DNA from: Psettodes erumei
Lineage: Eukaryota; Chordata; Actinopteri; Pleuronectiformes; Psettodidae
DNA length: 64,000 nt
Assembly: GCA_016785225.1 (NCBI GenBank)
Contig: JAFBJZ010000224.1
Span: 2,189,001 to 2,253,000, forward strand
Direction of reading: 5' to 3'
Within the stretch, counting starts at the first letter, position 1. Each line of letters begins with the position of its first letter. This document shows positions 36,801 through 49,235 of this stretch, in pieces. The notes below the pieces were generated by a model, which made no database searches, was not told where the DNA came from, and saw only the letters and a program-made list of their open reading frames with translations. Made by a program: the position numbers and the translations under genes.

Positions 36801-37247
36801 TGTCTTCCTGTATGTAAAATCATAGAAAAATAAAATAAACCTCAAATTCTTACAGAATCAGTGCAACATTTGACAGTTCAAATTAGAGATAAACATAAAT
36901 AATACGTATAAGTAATAGTTAATATCTCCTCAATGAATAAATACATTTTTCAACAAAGAAATAAAAATCAAGGTGTAATTAGTCTGTCAGATATTATTGT
37001 TAGAAAAAGATCATTCAGCTTTCTTTTTAAATAAGAGAGTGTATAAGATGTTCAGAACATTATCATCATGTGTGCAGGTTAAAATAACTGGCGTCATGAT
37101 TCACTGTAGGGAAAGCATTCGCCAGGTGATGAGCAGTTTATGGTGTTCACCCATATCTGTGAACCCTTTCACGTGACTGATCCAGTGTTAATGCATAAAT
37201 ATTGATTAGTGTAGCTTTGACACCTGGATATTTTTTCTTCTTCTCAG
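33841..37247. other. non-coding stretch
   Basis: No gene is supported. Part of it (35870-36140, with 'ccattgattggacattcc', 'cgcaataaatttagcac' and 'gaccaatttcggg') has the unique, motif-rich look of regulatory DNA. A possible repeat remnant is at 36755-37045. Confidence 0.5.
36755..37045. repeat. possible teleost repeat ('cagatccccattagct' type)
   Basis: The words 'tttcagatccccattagct', an A-rich middle and a late 'cagctttctttttaaataag' resemble a family I recall from fish genomes that carries 'agatccccattagctg' and then an A-rich stretch. Divergence is high. Low-confidence call. Confidence 0.3.
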
Positions 37248-37365
37248 AATGCCCTCACAGTAGAGGGTTTTTGGGGGTTGGGTTAATTAATTTACGTTTG
37301 TGGATTTCTAGCTTGTGTCCTCCATGGGCTAATGATGCCCCCACCCCCCCGAGCTCCCTGTACAC
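37248..37365 (+). other. candidate 118-bp exon with strong donor
   Basis: A 'tattttttcttcttctcag' acceptor precedes and 'tacac|gtaagt' follows; a second GTAAGG lies 10 bases downstream. One frame stays open throughout, but its translation is not protein-like to me. If transcribed, it would more likely be a non-coding RNA exon. Alternatively it is a chance combination. Confidence 0.2.
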
Positions 37366-37818
37366 GTAAGTACCGGTAAGGTGATCATGAAGTAATGAAG
37401 CATTCCGGGTAACAAATGGGACATGAATTTGGCAACTAATGTGCAGGGAGGTAAGGATTAATCAGTGGTTCTGGACCTCCGAGCAGCTGATTTCCTGTTA
37501 ATCAGGAGTTACTCAGATTCACACGTGTGGGAACCAATCATGACGTTCATTCACTAACATACTACATTGCAGTTTGAGCCACCATATCATTCTTTGCAAA
37601 TTACTTACCATCTTATAACAAGTAGTTAGTTCCAGATTTGCTTTTATTTGTGCGCTGGTAACTACTGCAAAGTTTGCCCGTGCCTTATTAGAAAGGGCCG
37701 CCTGATTTAGATGTAATGTATCCTTCCTAAGAAATGAGCCTAAACCTTGTAGAAACATGGAGTCAGTGAGGGGGATAATGTCGCTGTTTGGGTCTGTGTT
37801 TTGCATGGACTATATTTC

Positions 37819-37842
37819 TGTGTGTGTGTGTGTGTGTGTGTG
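37819..37842 (+). repeat. (TG)n microsatellite
   Basis: Twelve perfect TG units are visible, with no gene association. Confidence 0.9.
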
Positions 37843-38389
37843 TCTGTCTGGTAGTGAGAAAGGGAAGGGGGGTGGTGAAGGAGAATGGGAGAGATCTGAG
37901 TGGCCCATCTATGAAAACGCCATTAAATTGTCAGTTATGATGGATGTTCCGCCTTTTCTGCATTAACTGGTACATTAGAAGTCATTAATTCTTCAGGATG
38001 TGCACTGGAGATCAGAGCCTCCCAGGGGGTCTCACTGCCTTGATAAAGCGGGGGGATGAAGGCGGAGATAAAGAGGGTGGAGTGCACTGGCTGAAAGAAT
38101 AGACAAGGAGAGATCCGTGCGGCGCGATGGCCGTTTTTTGATTTTGACGCTTGCTCAGTTTCTGTCAGCGGCCTTGAGCAGACGTGCTGATGCAGCCCGC
38201 TGTGGACATCTGAGGGGTCGCCGTTTGTTCTGTCAAGGAGAGGCCGAGAGCGCAATTAACACGGTTTACTTCCTGTCTCGAACAGCTGAAGTATGCTGTC
38301 AGGATCACAGAGCGTCCAGGCTCTGTCTTTACACCCTCCTACCAACAAAAGGTCACATAAAATCTCAACAGATGGGAACTCAAGTAATG

Positions 38390-38580
38390 TGGTTGGTGGT
38401 TCCATCCCCGGCTACTCCATTCTGCCTGTCAGAGGGTCCTTGAGCAACACACTGAACCTTTGATGTATCACTGGCGTGAATGCGTGTGTGAGAATGGGCG
38501 AATGCGGCAATTAGTTTAAAGCAGTCTAAGTGGTTGATAAGGCGAGAAACGCTCGACACAAATGCAGTCCATTTGCCACA
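38390..38580 (+). repeat. teleost interspersed repeat ('ccccggct..actgaacc..gtgaatgcgtgtgtgagaatggg')
   Basis: In order: 'ttccatccccggctactcc', 'tgtcagagggtccttgag', 'caacacactgaacc', 'gaatgcgtgtgtgagaatgg', 'taaagcagtctaagtggt', and 'aatgcagtccatttgcc'. The series closely follows a fish family I recall that ends 'gctatataaatgcagtccatttacc'. The copy is moderately diverged and has no coding capacity. Confidence 0.75.
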
Positions 38581-41500
38581 ATATGATTTTTATTGTAATG
38601 CAGCGTGTTTTCAGAAAACAGCAATTAGCTCGCTCAGCGGAATAGGTTCCCTCCTAACGTCCTTTGTAAAATGTCAATCCAGAATACAACATTTCACCGC
38701 CAATTAAGCAACAATTACTCGACGCGCCGCACTTTGATGGGTGACGAGGAGTCCCTCACATCGTTGCTGATGCGTCTCCATCCTTCCCCCCCACACACCC
38801 ACCTCTGCCATTTTCAAATGAAACCCGGACAAATAGACGAGAACCGAGTTGAAACGTCACGACGGGCAAGCTAATGGAGACTGAGCATTTCTCTTTGCCC
38901 GCCTCTGCAGGAAACATAGTGACGCCCCCTCAGGAATCAAAATCTTTGTGCAGCTTTATTTTCACGGCCTGTTTTGTACCCCGCCATCTGTTGTGTTTAA
39001 CAGCAGTAAATATGTTAAACCGGGGGTCAGCGGGGACAAATGGGGGAAGTTGGCGCCTCGTGCAAAGCTGAGACAAAGCTCCCATTAGTGTCCCACAATC
39101 CCCCAGTTACATTCCGGTCGACCATAACCACGGCAGGTATTTATCATGCCAAGACAGGAGGTCATTGTTACCATCCTCTGCACGTACTGTCAAACTTTCT
39201 GAGCTGAGCGGCTTTTTTCTTGCTCTTTGATTAATGTACACCCTTCCCCTGAAAACAGAGCAAATTGTTCTGAAGCTGGGCAACATTTCTTGATTGCAAG
39301 TATGTATAAAATTTCAGGACCACATCTGCTGTTCTCCACCACATGATGCTTTACTAACAAATCAAAGATTTTTGTGCGAAAAAGCCACCCATATTCAGAA
39401 ACAAAATTCTATAAAGATCCCCCTCTCATTGACAAATATATTTTCCTATATTAGTGAAGAGACTGGACAAATAAACAGAAATTAGACCATCTCTCCAATT
39501 TATTTTTTTTGTGCTCAAGGAATATCAAGGAATTTCAAAAAAGTCAAAAGTTGGTGAGTGCCAGTATTAAAATAAATCATTTCCTCAAACCGATCTTTCC
39601 ATTGTGCAAATAGAAATTGCGACATGTAATTTCCATTGCATTCGAGTCTGACATGAAAATCATGGCATAATTCAAATGCAAAAGCACATTTCGCTCTCTC
39701 ACGCCAACCTATTCCTGATATGTCTCCTACCAATTTGAAAATGACAATGTAAATTCTGTCTCACATTCAATTTCATTACAACAATGGCAGGTTTATTCTT
39801 TGGAGCAGTGTTGGAATTTTACTCTTGTCATGTGTCATGTCAAAATGACATTTTAATTGGACTGAATGCTGTCGTTTTGATATCGGCCGTCTTGGACTTC
39901 AACAGAAAGCGCCTCGGTTCTTTGAGTTGGATGTTTGATTGTCTGTTAGTTTAGATAAATGGAGATTCATTGGGAAAAGCATCAGCTACATGGACACCTG
40001 AGATGTTTCATTCCAAGGTTGATCTTTATCAAGTGATTAGATTAAGATCAATGTTGGTTCATAACATATTTCTCTCTTCATATGAGAATACAATAATGGT
40101 TACCAGTCCAACGACTTGTGTGATTCCTTTCCCCCTGGAAATTGTCATTAAAGTACCCATTTAATAAACCAGTTGTTTGGCTGTCTGGCTGTTTCCAGTC
40201 ACAACTGTTTGCTTTCACCAGTGATAACGGCCTCTCTGAGCCACACTCACGCTTTTTCTCCCACCAGCAGAAAGCCATGTGTTTGAGCGCTGAAAGATCC
40301 CACCTATTAAAATGTCAGAAATATTTCATAGAAATTACGCAAACAGAATAAAAATTTATCATCTGAATCTAGTTAGACTGAGCACCGCATGTAGACCCCC
40401 CCATGTAGTAGTAGCATGTAAAAGGAGAGGAGAGACCTCCCAGTGATTGTGTGCGTGTCTCTTTTTTCCTTTACGGTTCTTGTCTGATGATCGCGGCTGA
40501 CCCCGGGGGCGTCAACACGTGCCCAACCTCCGCTCCATTACTCCACTTCAGCGCAGCCCACACATCCGGAGCTCAGCGTTGAATGGAGAAGGGGCTCCTC
40601 TTAGCACTAAGCCCTCCACTGAGCTGGCTGACCTGTGGCAGGTTTCTCTCATCTCCCCAAACCTTGCCTGGGATACACACTGGGCCTGACTAATTACTCT
40701 TAAAACACAAGTGGGATGTGGGTGGCTTGTAATTGGCAAGTGTCAGCAGACAGTGAGAGATCACTCATCTTGAGGGCATGTGTGTCTGAGCATCCCATTC
40801 ACAGAGTCTCTTCTCAGCCAGCTGATTTCTGCAACCGTCTTACGCTGAGAATTTGTTGAATTTGCACAGAAATTGATTTTATCTGCAGAAATAGAAACTG
40901 CTTTTCGGTGACCATAAAAAAGAGGATGTTTTAATTGCACTTCCAACCTGTTACAAGCATATATTCAGATTTAAGTGCAAAGAAGAGAAGAGAAACAGGA
41001 GATGCATGGGCAGTTGTTGGTTTTTTTTAAATTCATAGCTGCAGCAAGTGTTCCTAAGCAATGTGGAAAATTAGCTCTACCCTAAGCTGCTGTGTGATTT
41101 GGAAATGAGTGGGTGGGATGCCATCCACTACAACTGGCATATCCAGTGACTGGCGGCAGTCAGGACAGTGCAGCTCTGTTTCCAATTAGCTTCCAACAGT
41201 GGCCACAGAGCGGCGAACTGCATTTCTTCACGTTAGGGAAAACTGGTTTCTTTTATCTGTTTTTTGGATTCCAGAGTGATGCATCCAGGTTGCATTTAGA
41301 GATTGAACCTCTGCAGCATGGCCCTGTGGAACATTTATTTTTTGTTTGCTCTCGGTACAAGCAGAGAAGTTGCTTTGCTTGCTTTGACAATGACTCGTGC
41401 CCGCCCAAGAAGGCCTGCTGTTCAAGGCAGCCCTCATCAGATCGTTGTTCTCAATAAAAGGCGTGCGTCCGATACCCTTTGCTGGGGGAGGCGTAATTAC

Positions 41501-41944
41501 AGCTACAACATTCGGGCCGATTATGCAGGGGCACAGGAAATGGCAGGCAAATAATAAAAGATTTCACTTTAGCTGTCACATGACATGCTGCTGAATGACA
41601 AAGGCAGACATAAAAACAGGGAGAAGTAGCATGGTTTTAGAAGAGACATGAGATATGCCAAGTACATCAAGAGCGACCTTAAAGTTTTAAAGGAAAAGAT
41701 ATTGGAAATGGAATTATGAACTGTCATGGGCAAAAGTAGTAAGTCATTTCCTTTTCCCCTGTGGCCATTCGTGGCCTTTGCAGTGACTCTAATATTAGAA
41801 AATATTACTGCAAGAATTATTTTCTGACATTCAAATGTTATTGCTTCCACCAGAGTCTGTGTGTTGTGGCTCCCTCGTTCATTTGGACACTTGATGAGGG
41901 TGAGTGATAGAAAAGAGAGAGAGAGCGACATTGCTGTCGAGTTT

Positions 41945-41962
41945 TTGTTGTTGTTGTTGTTG
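41945..41962 (+). repeat. (TTG)6 microsatellite
   Basis: Six perfect TTG/GTT units are visible. It gives a spurious run of leucine codons in one frame. Confidence 0.9.
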
Positions 41963-43279
41963 CCGTTTTCAGTCGGCACCCTCATGTCCTACTGGCCCAA
42001 CTCTCTGCAGCCTCTTGGACAGACCATAAATGTATCAATAATTGAGTGTCTCGCTAAAAAGAGTGGGGTGTGGGGGCACATTAAAAATTTTATGGCTTGT
42101 CATTATGCCCCCCCCAACACCACCACACCTCACCTCCCACTTCTTCCCTCAGCGGGGTCTCTCCTCCTCTCCGGCAGGAGGCGGCGCGATGCGCAGACGT
42201 CTCTCAGGAGCTCAGTATTCCCACCACGCCTCAGTCGATGCCCCTCAGCTGTCGGAGCAGCTTTTCAATGTATCGCCTGCTGGACACCACGGAAAAGCAG
42301 TGAGGAAACAATGCTACATAAAACCGTCTGGCAGCTCGGCAGCGGAATTAACTTTTTAAAAAGTTAAAGATCTAATGATGTTGAATTAAAATGGACGGCT
42401 GGTAAAAGGGTTAAATTCACATTAGGGTTAGTTGGCATGATTGAAAAAGAGTTACCAAATTAAAAATACTGTCTTCTATCAGCTTTCTGATTTACTGCAT
42501 TGCCTGAATTAACGTGGGCTACAAATGGATAGATAATGAAAGAAAACAGGAACCGGCTACTTTAATCAGTGTTCATCAGGCTGAACTAACACCATGTAAA
42601 TACCTGAGTGCTTGTGCATCAACAAGTCAAGCGGCAGTAATACAATGTTATGTCTAGACATCGCATTTTTTTTTAACTCCTTTAGTTTTTTTAAGGGGGG
42701 GGGTTCAGACATTTAATAATTCATAGCTGTTTTTCCAGGTTCCCTAGGCGCTGAGTTTGAAAGCTGGCAAACAAGCAGTGCCAAAAGTCTTTGTGTGCGT
42801 GTGTTATCTTCAGGTTTTATTGCGTTAACGCGCAGAAGAACGCACAGCCACCTCGTCCACACCCGCTGAAATGAAGTTGTGAATCTGTCGGAATTTGCTG
42901 GTGGAACCAACTGTTCCGCAAGTGCTCAGTTTCTCCAGTTTTTCTTTTCTTTTGAGTTGTTTGAGGCGTAACGGAGCGGTGCATGGCCACCCTTTTCCCG
43001 CTGACCCATCTTGACAGGAGGCCATTTTGTTTCTCTTGGTAGGTGTCAAGTTATCTTCTTCTTGTTCTTTTCTCCCCTCCCTTTTTGCACTTCAGTTTCT
43101 CTGTGTGCACACTGTGACACGGCGGTCCTTGCATGTGCACTGGAGCATTAAAGTTCTGTCGTTACAGACAGCAGGACTCTGGTACAGTACCCGGCGCGAC
43201 AGCCTCTCACGCCGTCTCCGCAATTTGATGACAGCGCTTTCGTGCCAGCCGCTGGGTTTTTTGGTTTTTTTTTTCTCAG

Positions 43280-43370
43280 GTACTTCACCACGCGTACAGA
43301 TTGTGACTCTATACCTCTGAGCAGCAAACCCCCACCTCCAGGAAAACTGTCAGACGTGGAGTTTTGTAAG
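43280..43370 (+). other. candidate 91-bp exon, protein-like, unidentified
   Basis: The acceptor is 'ggttttttttttctcag' and the donor is 'tgtaag|gtgtga' (moderate). With one leading base, 30 codons are open, from YFTTRTDCDS to GKLSDVEFCK, with a proline run in the middle, ending on a codon boundary. This is the most protein-like short segment I found, yet I cannot place it in a family. Its length and phase pattern equal those of the segment at 20023-20113, but the sequences are not related. A proline-rich open frame follows at 43545-43860. Chance is still a fair explanation. Confidence 0.3.
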
Positions 43371-43544
43371 GTGTGACTTGCAAACTCCCACCATCACCGG
43401 GACTGTGTATATGTTGTTGGTGGAACTGTACATATGTGATATGTGGAGGAGAAAGAAGCATGTGTGTTCACGCTCTCCACCCCCTCAGAGACTTTTTTTT
43501 TTCTTTCCCCAAACTGTGGTGGCACCTCCCCGGGCTCCCACTGC

Positions 43545-43741
43545 AGTTCTACTTACCTCCAGGTAACAACAGCCCTGCCACAGAGTCAGTGGGTCAGGGG
43601 GATTCGCCCATGCAGCCTGTCATGCCACAGCTTCCAATTACTCGTCCCTCGCCCACCCAGCCCCGCTCTGGTGAAGCTTTGTTTTACCAGCACCATTCCC
43701 CGAAACACCTCTCAGCTACACCAGACCTGTCAGCACAAGGG
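43545..43741 (+). other. open proline/glutamine-rich segment after an AG acceptor
   Basis: After 'ctcccactgcag' the frame beginning FYLPPGNNSPATES is open past 43741 and reads SATPDLSAQ near its end. The region is rich in Pro, Ser and Gln, like low-complexity parts of transcription regulators. No GT donor follows at a suitable place; instead a long pyrimidine tract begins, and the frame stops at 43859. I recognise no protein. C-rich sequence gives proline codons in any frame, so coding status is doubtful. Confidence 0.2.
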
Positions 43742-44221
43742 CTTTTTAGGAGCCCACTCTGCCCCTTCCCCTCGCTCTCTCGTTTCCTTCCTCCCCCTCT
43801 GCCTCGTTCCCAGAATCCTCCCCTCTTCCTACACTGCCTGCGTGTCATCCTTCTGTTGTAATGAGAGGCAGGGATCAGCAAGGCAGACCCCTGGAGTTTG
43901 ACAGAACTACCTGTTGTGCCTCCACATTTCTTCCGCCACAGCTCTCTCTCTCGCTCTTTCTTTCTTTCTTTCTCTTCCTCTCGCACTCGCTCTCGCTCTC
44001 TCTCCCTAAACACCAGAGCTGTCGACTCCTGGCAGTTTGATGCTAAACTGTTCCCCCGTGTCGGGAGTAGCTGCCATGACAAAGAATAAAACAAGTGAAA
44101 TGTAGAGTTTGTAGTGAACAATGTGAGGATTGACTTCCTCTCTACATTTTGGGGAGAAAGGCCAGAGTATTCTTTTTTTTTTTATTCGGTCTGCAGGGAT
44201 TCTTTGCATTTTACTTGAGTT
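43742..44221. other. pyrimidine-rich low-complexity stretch
   Basis: The plus strand is strongly biased to C and T between about 43745 and 44010, with several CT, TTTC and CGCT mini-repeats. This creates spurious Glu/Arg-rich minus-strand frames. No gene or splice pair is convincing. Confidence 0.7.
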
Positions 44222-44350
44222 TTGTGAAAGAAATAGTTCAACATTTTTGGCAATGCCCTTATTTGCAATAGCAAGTGGAGAAGGTTTAGTTTGATCTCGA
44301 GCCAGGCATGTTTAGGCTAACTTAGCGAGAAGACCGAAAGCGGGGATGGG
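44222..44350 (+). repeat. degraded teleost repeat ('gaaatagttcaacatttt' family)
   Basis: The words 'gaaagaaatagttcaacat', 'cccttatttgc', 'gagccaggcatgtttaggc', 'taacttagcgagaagaccg' and 'aaagcgggg' follow in order a family I recall as 'aaagaaatagttcgacatttt..cttatttgc..agcttagcataaagactggaaacaggg'. The copy is truncated and non-coding. Confidence 0.6.
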
Positions 44351-45232
44351 GGGGTATTTAACCTGTACATAAAATGAAAAGGAAAATCTCAATGAAAATG
44401 ACCATTTGTGACTTTGAGGGGCGTTTCCGAATGTATCAAACTTCTGTTCAGACTCCCCAGCGCTTCTGTTAAATTTGTCCCACATTCCTTCTCATTGTCC
44501 TCCCTCAAACCCCTCGGCTCTCAAAGTATCAGGCCCACATTTGTCTTGTCTGCGTCTTCTTTGTGCCCCTGTACTTTGTACTTGTGCAACATTTCCTTGG
44601 CCCATGAACCCAAGTCAAACGCAAGTGTTCTTTTTTTTTTTTTTTTTTTTTTTTTGCGACTCCAAGTTGAAGTGGGCTATATTTAACTCAATTTGCTGGG
44701 AGCACATTTCTCTACAAACTCCTCGCTGTAACCAGGCAGGATAAGACAACACAGCCCCGGTTACACTTTTTGCCAACAGATTAAGAGAACCTGAGAGGCA
44801 GATTAGCTGCCGATGTTGTGCAAAATGAAACGCAAACAAACTGTAGGATTTGACTCCCACCTCGCGCTGCCTCAAACGCCTCTTCGCTCGCACGCGGCGG
44901 AGATTGATAAATTCTCTCCAAACTGTGCTGCTCGTTCCATTGTCCGTCCGGCGCAAGTCACTCGGGTGCAGCTGAGGGAAAAAAAGGAGGGAGAAACCTA
45001 ACCCGCTCTTTTTCTTTTCGTGTTTTCTCCTCGGCTGAAATGTTATTTAATAGGGTTTTTTAGCCTTACCAGCAGTTACCATGGCAGCGGTGTAATGAGT
45101 GACAGCAAGAGCTTTTGAGCAGCCGCCAGTGTGTTGCACTATTTCAGCCTGGATATTTCTAGTATTAATGTAGACCTACTTCAGGTCAAGTCAGATTATC
45201 GTCATGATGCCGCAGCAGCCTGACTTCACCTC

Positions 45233-45266
<34 letters not shown>

Positions 45267-48200
45267 TCATGGCAATATGTGGTCCTGCACTCATCTTCTG
45301 CAGCAGGAACTACCACAGAGGTGGTTTCAAGTACTCCGATAGGTATTTGTGTGTCTGTATCTCTGTGGACAGATTTTCTGACTGCGATAGCGTCACAGTT
45401 GTGAAAGATGCAGCCACAAAACTCTGGAGGTATGCAGTTGAGATCAAAATCAGGGCCGAGGTTCGAAGAAGAGTGTGGTTTGATGATGTAGCGGTGGTCG
45501 ATTACACCCTTCATGTGCTACAAGCTAAGCTTTAACAGTCTTTAACATACACGTGGCTATGTTCACTGTAGGGTTTTTAAATGAGATGGCAGAGGTGCAA
45601 ATGTTTCAACAACTAGCTTTCAGTCGTGCCCTCCGCAACTTTTTCTTCCTTTTCTTCTTGACAGTGAGATATTGTCTCATGCACTTGTTTTCACTCGACC
45701 TAAAAGCTTCTAATTTGATTTCTAGATGAGCAAAGTAAGAGCCTTGATATTTAATTAGACTTAACTGAGACTAATTTCCATTCAAAGTGAAATGCCCTCT
45801 CGTCCTTTTATGTTAATGGATTTTTGTTATTCTGCACTTTTTTTGTTGCTTCGGCACATATTGTGATTTACACAACTCAGCAAAACACAAGACGGAGAAA
45901 CGGAGGAAGATTAGGCAGAAAGACACACACTGGCTTCTCAGACTCACGCTCTGCTGTCAAGTAGGTCAATGTGACAGGCTTGACTGATTTCTCCTCTGTA
46001 GTGTTTCTTGTTCCGGCTCTCGTTCAGTAGGTGCCACGGTGGGTTCACCTGTTCGATAAAGCTTGCACAAATGCGGAGTGAACTGCAGGTCTGATCTAGT
46101 GTGGAGAGGCCTCCGAGGGCTTCCTTCGGCCAAAGGGATAGATTATTCATAAACCTAAATGAGCTAAAGATTCAGCAAATCACTTTAAACACCAAAAAAA
46201 CTTTAAACATTATAATGAAGTTCATCTAAAGTTCATCAAATGCCATGGGACACACGATGATCTTTACGCTCGGATGCTTTTTTTTTTTTTTTTTTTCTTT
46301 CGAGGGACAGATAATCTCCATGGGGACCAGCTGAGCGATACTCATTGAAGTCCTCTTCCCTCACAGTTGTACATTTTGGAAAACGTTGAGCGTAATGATG
46401 TACCCTCCAGTTCATGGGCCCCCTTCCTGCACACTCAGCTGCCTCAGAAAGACCAAATCTGACTCATAATGGACCTCATTAGACCTGTATTGAATGAGCT
46501 CTGAGCCGTGCGTAACCTAGACTCAGTGTTAGGCTGCTTTTTGCCTCTGTGTGTATGTTCCATTAGAGAATTAAAGATTAATTGCCAAATTTCTTCGGTT
46601 TAAAGCATTGATTAATAACAGTGCGAATCACTGGTGGATCCAGAAGATTAATGTCGTGAGATTTGCCCCCTTTAGATAGCTATTGATTTTGATTTGCTCA
46701 AAAACGCCTGTCTCCTCTTCCCAGGTGGCCGGAGGCATCACAAAGCACTAACTGTGAGCCAGCCAGCCTCACAAAATTACATTTTCTGAGGCAAATCTTA
46801 AAATATGAGCGTTGTGAATTAAGATTCACTTAATTGGGCAGCAAGTGGTTGTACTGTAGGTTACCAATGGCAACAAAGGATCAGATACTATATTACACTG
46901 GAGAATTTGTATTCAGATCAGGCACAAAAAGATTACATGTAGCCTCAGTAACCTTTCTGATATTAAGAGACTCTTCCTAATTTGAAAAAAAAGATGGTAC
47001 AGTCCAGTTTCCATAACATTTCTATTTCAGGAATCATGTCTGCCCCTTTCCGAGCTTCATCTTATATTGTCTCCCGCTGCCCACGAACTGTGCACAGCGT
47101 ATTGTAGCTGAGGCGAAGAGGAAGACAATCGTCTTTTCGTGGCTGTCACATTTTTGCTGTTCAATCGCAGTCTCAGTCACAACAAATCAGAGCGACTGAG
47201 GCATTTCGTCTGTTTCGACAGAGGGTTCTTTATTATTTGTGCGCCACTGGGAGGTAGTCTTCCAAACACGGGATTATGCCCATTGTGATCTGCTTAAGCA
47301 CACCGTATTAGCCATATTCTCATGAAATCGCATGAAAGCCACTTTGAAACGTAGGATGCCTCTGATATGCCTGTGTCAGGGGAACCGGCACCATATCTGG
47401 GAGCGCGTGATCTCAGATTCAATTACGGTTCCATTTTAAATGAGATATCTTCGCTGTAAAAATCCCAGATTGTTGTGCTTTGAAATGGAAAGGGGGTAAT
47501 TCACGAGACCTGTGTGTGTGATCTGCAAAGAAAAGGGTTGTATCAAACGGATTTGCGATGCCAGTCTCTGTAGAGTTTCATCTTTTTTTTTTCAGCACAA
47601 GTTCAGGTATATTTAACATTGTGCAAGAAAGGAGGGGAAGCAAATGAGACTGTGTCGATGGAAAATTGCAAATATAAAGCTGTTCCAAGTGTAAAATCAC
47701 AGCAAAAGTGTTTGTAGGCCCTGGCACCAGGCTCAGCACTCACTGGGTGGTTAAGACTCACAAATATCTTCTTTCCTTTCTGTCCTCCCTCTGTGATTCT
47801 CTCCTCTCCTTTATTTCAGTGCTAGAATATAATTCTGCACTGACAACCCGTCCGTCGCAGAAAGAACGGTCTCCCTGTTTCTCTTCAGGCTCTCGGTTGC
47901 CTTAAGAGTGGTTGTCCGCATGCCCCAACACCCCAAACCTGTTGAACTCAATCAGTGGAGCTAAGATGGACCATTGGTTGCGGGTCACGTAATCTGTGTT
48001 GGGTGTGTGTGTGTGTGTGTTTGTCTCTGTGATTGAACTGGCCCCTGGGTCGACGTTAATTGAGCTCCCTATAATCACACACGGGCTCATGCGACCGGCG
48101 CGTGTCGCCCCGGAAAAAGGGTGGAGGAGATTATCCTCTCACCTGGATGTTCCATTTTGAGGCCAAAATCGAAATAGATTTTTGCGGCGTCTCTCACGTT

Positions 48201-48699
48201 GTGACTGACACCTGAAGATCCGTGACTCGCCGAGCTCTCTGCAAACACGTGGCGTTTGATAAATGCCTGAAAGTTTGTGAGAAATTTTCAGTTCGTGTGT
48301 CGATGGCATTTATGTAGCATCAGAGTAGTATCAGATATATCAGATATCATCGAGCTCATCGGGAGCTCTCATTTTATTTCTTTCTATACTGCTTAGCTTC
48401 TGTCTCTGTGCACTTCTGGCATGAAGACATGGAGCCTTGGGATGAGATCAAGTTTTTCACTGAAACATTTTCAACTGGCACAGGTGTGTCTTTGTCTTAA
48501 TCTGTGCCTCTACAATTTGCTTTGTGTTTTAGTCTGAGCATACCTTCAGAATTATTTTTGGCCCTTTGCCCGTCCTTCACATCTGAGTTCAGCATCTGGT
48601 GAAATAGATCTCCTTACCTGCTGCTCTCTCCTGACTGAAATAAGGCATAGTTAGGCCTCAGACAAAAGTAGTTGTAAATAAATGAGCAAGTCCTCTTTG
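44351..48699. other. non-coding stretch with microsatellites
   Basis: No gene is supported. A 25-base T run (44631-44655), a GT tract (45234-45264), a 19-base T run (46278-46296) and a short GT tract near 48003 are present. A 98-codon frame starting in the GT tract at 45239 has no domain. The parts 44870-45000 and 47200-47480 are unique and might be regulatory. Confidence 0.5.
45234..45264 (+). repeat. (GT)n microsatellite
   Basis: About fifteen perfect GT units are visible, with no gene association. Confidence 0.9.
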
Positions 48700-49235
48700 C
48701 CCTCTATGGATGCATTTCCAATCACATCCCCAATAAATCCCTTTTGCAATAATGAATGAGATACATGCTCAATTCATCTTCCCAATGAAGCTGGGGCTGT
48801 CTAATTTGTACAAATATTTCTTTGGGTGGAAGCAATTAACTGTAGTGATGCACTAATGTGACACTGCAGAGCTGAATCATACCTCAGCCGGTGAACCAAA
48901 ATAGGATCCAACGTGTTTCTCTTTCGTTAAATTCATTAGGGCAGAGAAGCCATTATCTCAGCAAACTGCCATGGCTAAATAATTAATCATCCCATCACTT
49001 GTTTGTTTGACCTGAATGTATAACATTTATCCCTCGCTCTTCGCCTCCTAATGAAATCCTTTCTTTAATTTGAGAAAAATGTTGGCTCTTCATGTTTAGC
49101 CCCTGCAAAGTCCTGGCTGGCTCTCAGTTTGGCTAATGCATATTTAACTGCGCTTATCTGGCACTTTTGAAATACAAGGTCAGGAGCACCTTGAGATAGA
49201 TAACAGGAGGCCTTTTGGATTCCACAGATAGGAAC
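48700..49235. promoter_or_regulatory. candidate conserved non-coding block, ~0.5 kb
   Basis: This is a long stretch of balanced, repeat-free sequence with many typical enhancer words: 'aagcaattaactg', 'gttaaattcattaggg', 'taaataattaatcatccc', 'cctaatgaaatcc', 'ttggctaatgcatatttaac' and 'gcgcttatctggcac'. It has the even texture I associate with strongly conserved developmental elements. Conservation itself cannot be tested here. Confidence 0.35.

Larger units (their letters stand above)
37366..43279. other. non-coding stretch with one repeat
   Basis: No gene is supported. It holds a TG tract at 37819, an interspersed repeat at 38390-38580, a TTG tract at 41945 and long unique parts (38590-39230, 39500-40350). 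A 168-codon open frame at 41861-42367 is interrupted by low-complexity C-rich sequence and has no domain. Confidence 0.5.

Noticed and set aside
38925..38940. Weak CTCF-like word ('gacgccccctcagg')
   Set aside because: Several mismatches to the core compared with the sites at 28806 and 53741.
41861..42367. 168-codon plus-strand open frame
   Set aside because: It runs through a TTG microsatellite and a C-rich low-complexity patch; no domain, and competing open frames exist in two other phases.
43960..44010. Minus-strand frame rich in Glu and Arg
   Set aside because: This is the translation of CT-rich low-complexity DNA, not evidence for a charged protein domain.
45239..45535. 98-codon frame starting inside a GT microsatellite
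   Set aside because: The start lies in the repeat and the rest matches nothing I know; no splice context.
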